This document shows, piece by piece, positions 63,750 to 64,000 of a stretch of DNA of 64,000 nucleotides. The notes beneath the pieces were generated by a model. It saw only the letters and a program-made list of their open reading frames with translations, was not told the DNA's origin and did not search any database. Numbering within the stretch: the first letter of the stretch is position 1; each line of letters opens with the position of its first letter. The DNA lies in assembly GCA_009929485.1 (NCBI GenBank), contig SAAJ01000009.1:1-64000 (forward strand), given 5' to 3'. The stretch is from Negativicutes bacterium (GTDB lineage Bacteria > Bacillota > Negativicutes > Anaeromusales > Anaeromusaceae). The translations under genes were made by a program, and so were the position numbers.

Positions 63750-64000
63750 ATGATAGCGGTGGTTGACGTGGCTTTTTTTCTAATTATTTCATTTATTGTG
63801 CTGCTCATGGCTTCCTTAGTAGCTTTGCTAAGCAAAAGATTTCCTCAATGGCAGCTTTCTTGGAAAATTGTATTGTTTTGTGCCGGCTGTGCAATTTTAT
63901 TGGCTGCGGTCTTGCCGCGGCTTTTATTGAGTTGGGCTAACTTGGAAATGACAGTTGCCATTTTGTTTGTCTGTGCTGTTGGCGGCGCTTGGGCGGCTGC
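63750..64000 (+). CDS. Membrane protein, cut by the window end
   Basis: An open frame with no stop before the window ends, 83 codons visible. It begins MIAVVDVAFFLIISFIVLLMASLVALL, then LSWKIVLFCAGCAILLAAVLPRLLL and MTVAILFVCAVGGAWAA, three hydrophobic spans. The ribosome site before the ATG is weak (AGAAAGA), and GTG at 63765 is an alternative. Identity unknown. Confidence 0.55.
   Translation, partial: MIAVVDVAFFLIISFIVLLMASLVALLSKRFPQWQLSWKIVLFCAGCAILLAAVLPRLLLSWANLEMTVAILFVCAVGGAWAA

Overview
The window is a stretch of chromosome from a spore-lineage Firmicute, most likely a diderm Negativicute of the Sporomusaceae type. That placement is an inference. It rests on the B. subtilis-like gene orders (rimP-nusA-rnpM-L7Ae-infB-rbfA, recA-recX-rny-ymdB-spoVS, miaB-mutS-mutL-miaA-hfq-hflX-ynbB), the T-box and lysine riboswitch leaders, spoVS behind a SigH-like promoter, a Gram-positive LexA box at recA, and moderate GC with many GTG and TTG starts. 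Nearly all genes lie on the + strand; only two small genes (91 and 147 codons) lie on the - strand. Coding density is high, and most genes are housekeeping.

Layout. 1-1070 has no gene. It holds three copies of a palindromic repeat, a degenerate tmRNA 3'-end-like sequence and inverted repeats. 1092-9043 is the branched-chain amino acid operon ilvN-ilvC-leuA-leuC-leuD-leuB-ilvB behind a promoter and T-box leader, closed by a terminator. 9055-11552 has a small orphan gene on the - strand and a large glutamine synthetase. 11567-23989 is the translation/RNA supercluster: rimP, nusA, rnpM (ylxR), an L7Ae-like gene, infB, rbfA, nrnA, truB, ribF, rpsO, pnp, an M16 peptidase and dut. 23990-28985 is a lysine-riboswitch operon: dapB, asd, lysC, dapA and a DEDDh exonuclease. 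28996-42972 carries RNase J, a tiny membrane protein, FtsK/SpoIIIE, MnmH, a RodZ-like protein, YgiQ, two uncharacterised proteins (one a solute-binding type), RimO, CinA and a DEAD-box helicase. 43076-48456 carries a palindromic repeat, recA-recX, a predicted small RNA or attenuator, RNase Y, an unknown gene, ymdB and spoVS. 48484-52496 carries a leucyl aminopeptidase, a PHP phosphoesterase, a P-loop/Asp23 fusion and two half-size TauE-like membrane proteins. 52507-64000 carries miaB-mutS-mutL-methyltransferase-miaA-hfq-hflX-ynbB and a membrane gene cut by the window end.

How the parts work together. Two amino acid operons are controlled by transcription attenuation: a T-box that reads a charged tRNA, probably tRNA-Leu, and a riboswitch that reads lysine. 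The window also gathers much of the cell's RNA-turnover and RNA-maturation machinery: PNPase, RNase J, RNase Y, NrnA, Hfq, a DEAD-box helicase, the RNase P-associated protein RnpM, and the modification enzymes TruB, MiaA, MiaB, MnmH and RimO.

The most unusual observations are: an HflX GTPase with a roughly 185-residue N-terminal extension carrying a complete JAMM metalloprotease-like motif; an RNase Y gene whose best start is ATT; a strong promoter followed by an intrinsic terminator just upstream of that gene; a protein fusing a P-loop domain to an Asp23/Gls24-like domain; two tandem half-length TauE/SafE proteins; and a family of nested palindromic repeats. I see no phage, CRISPR array, intact insertion sequence, rRNA or intact tRNA.
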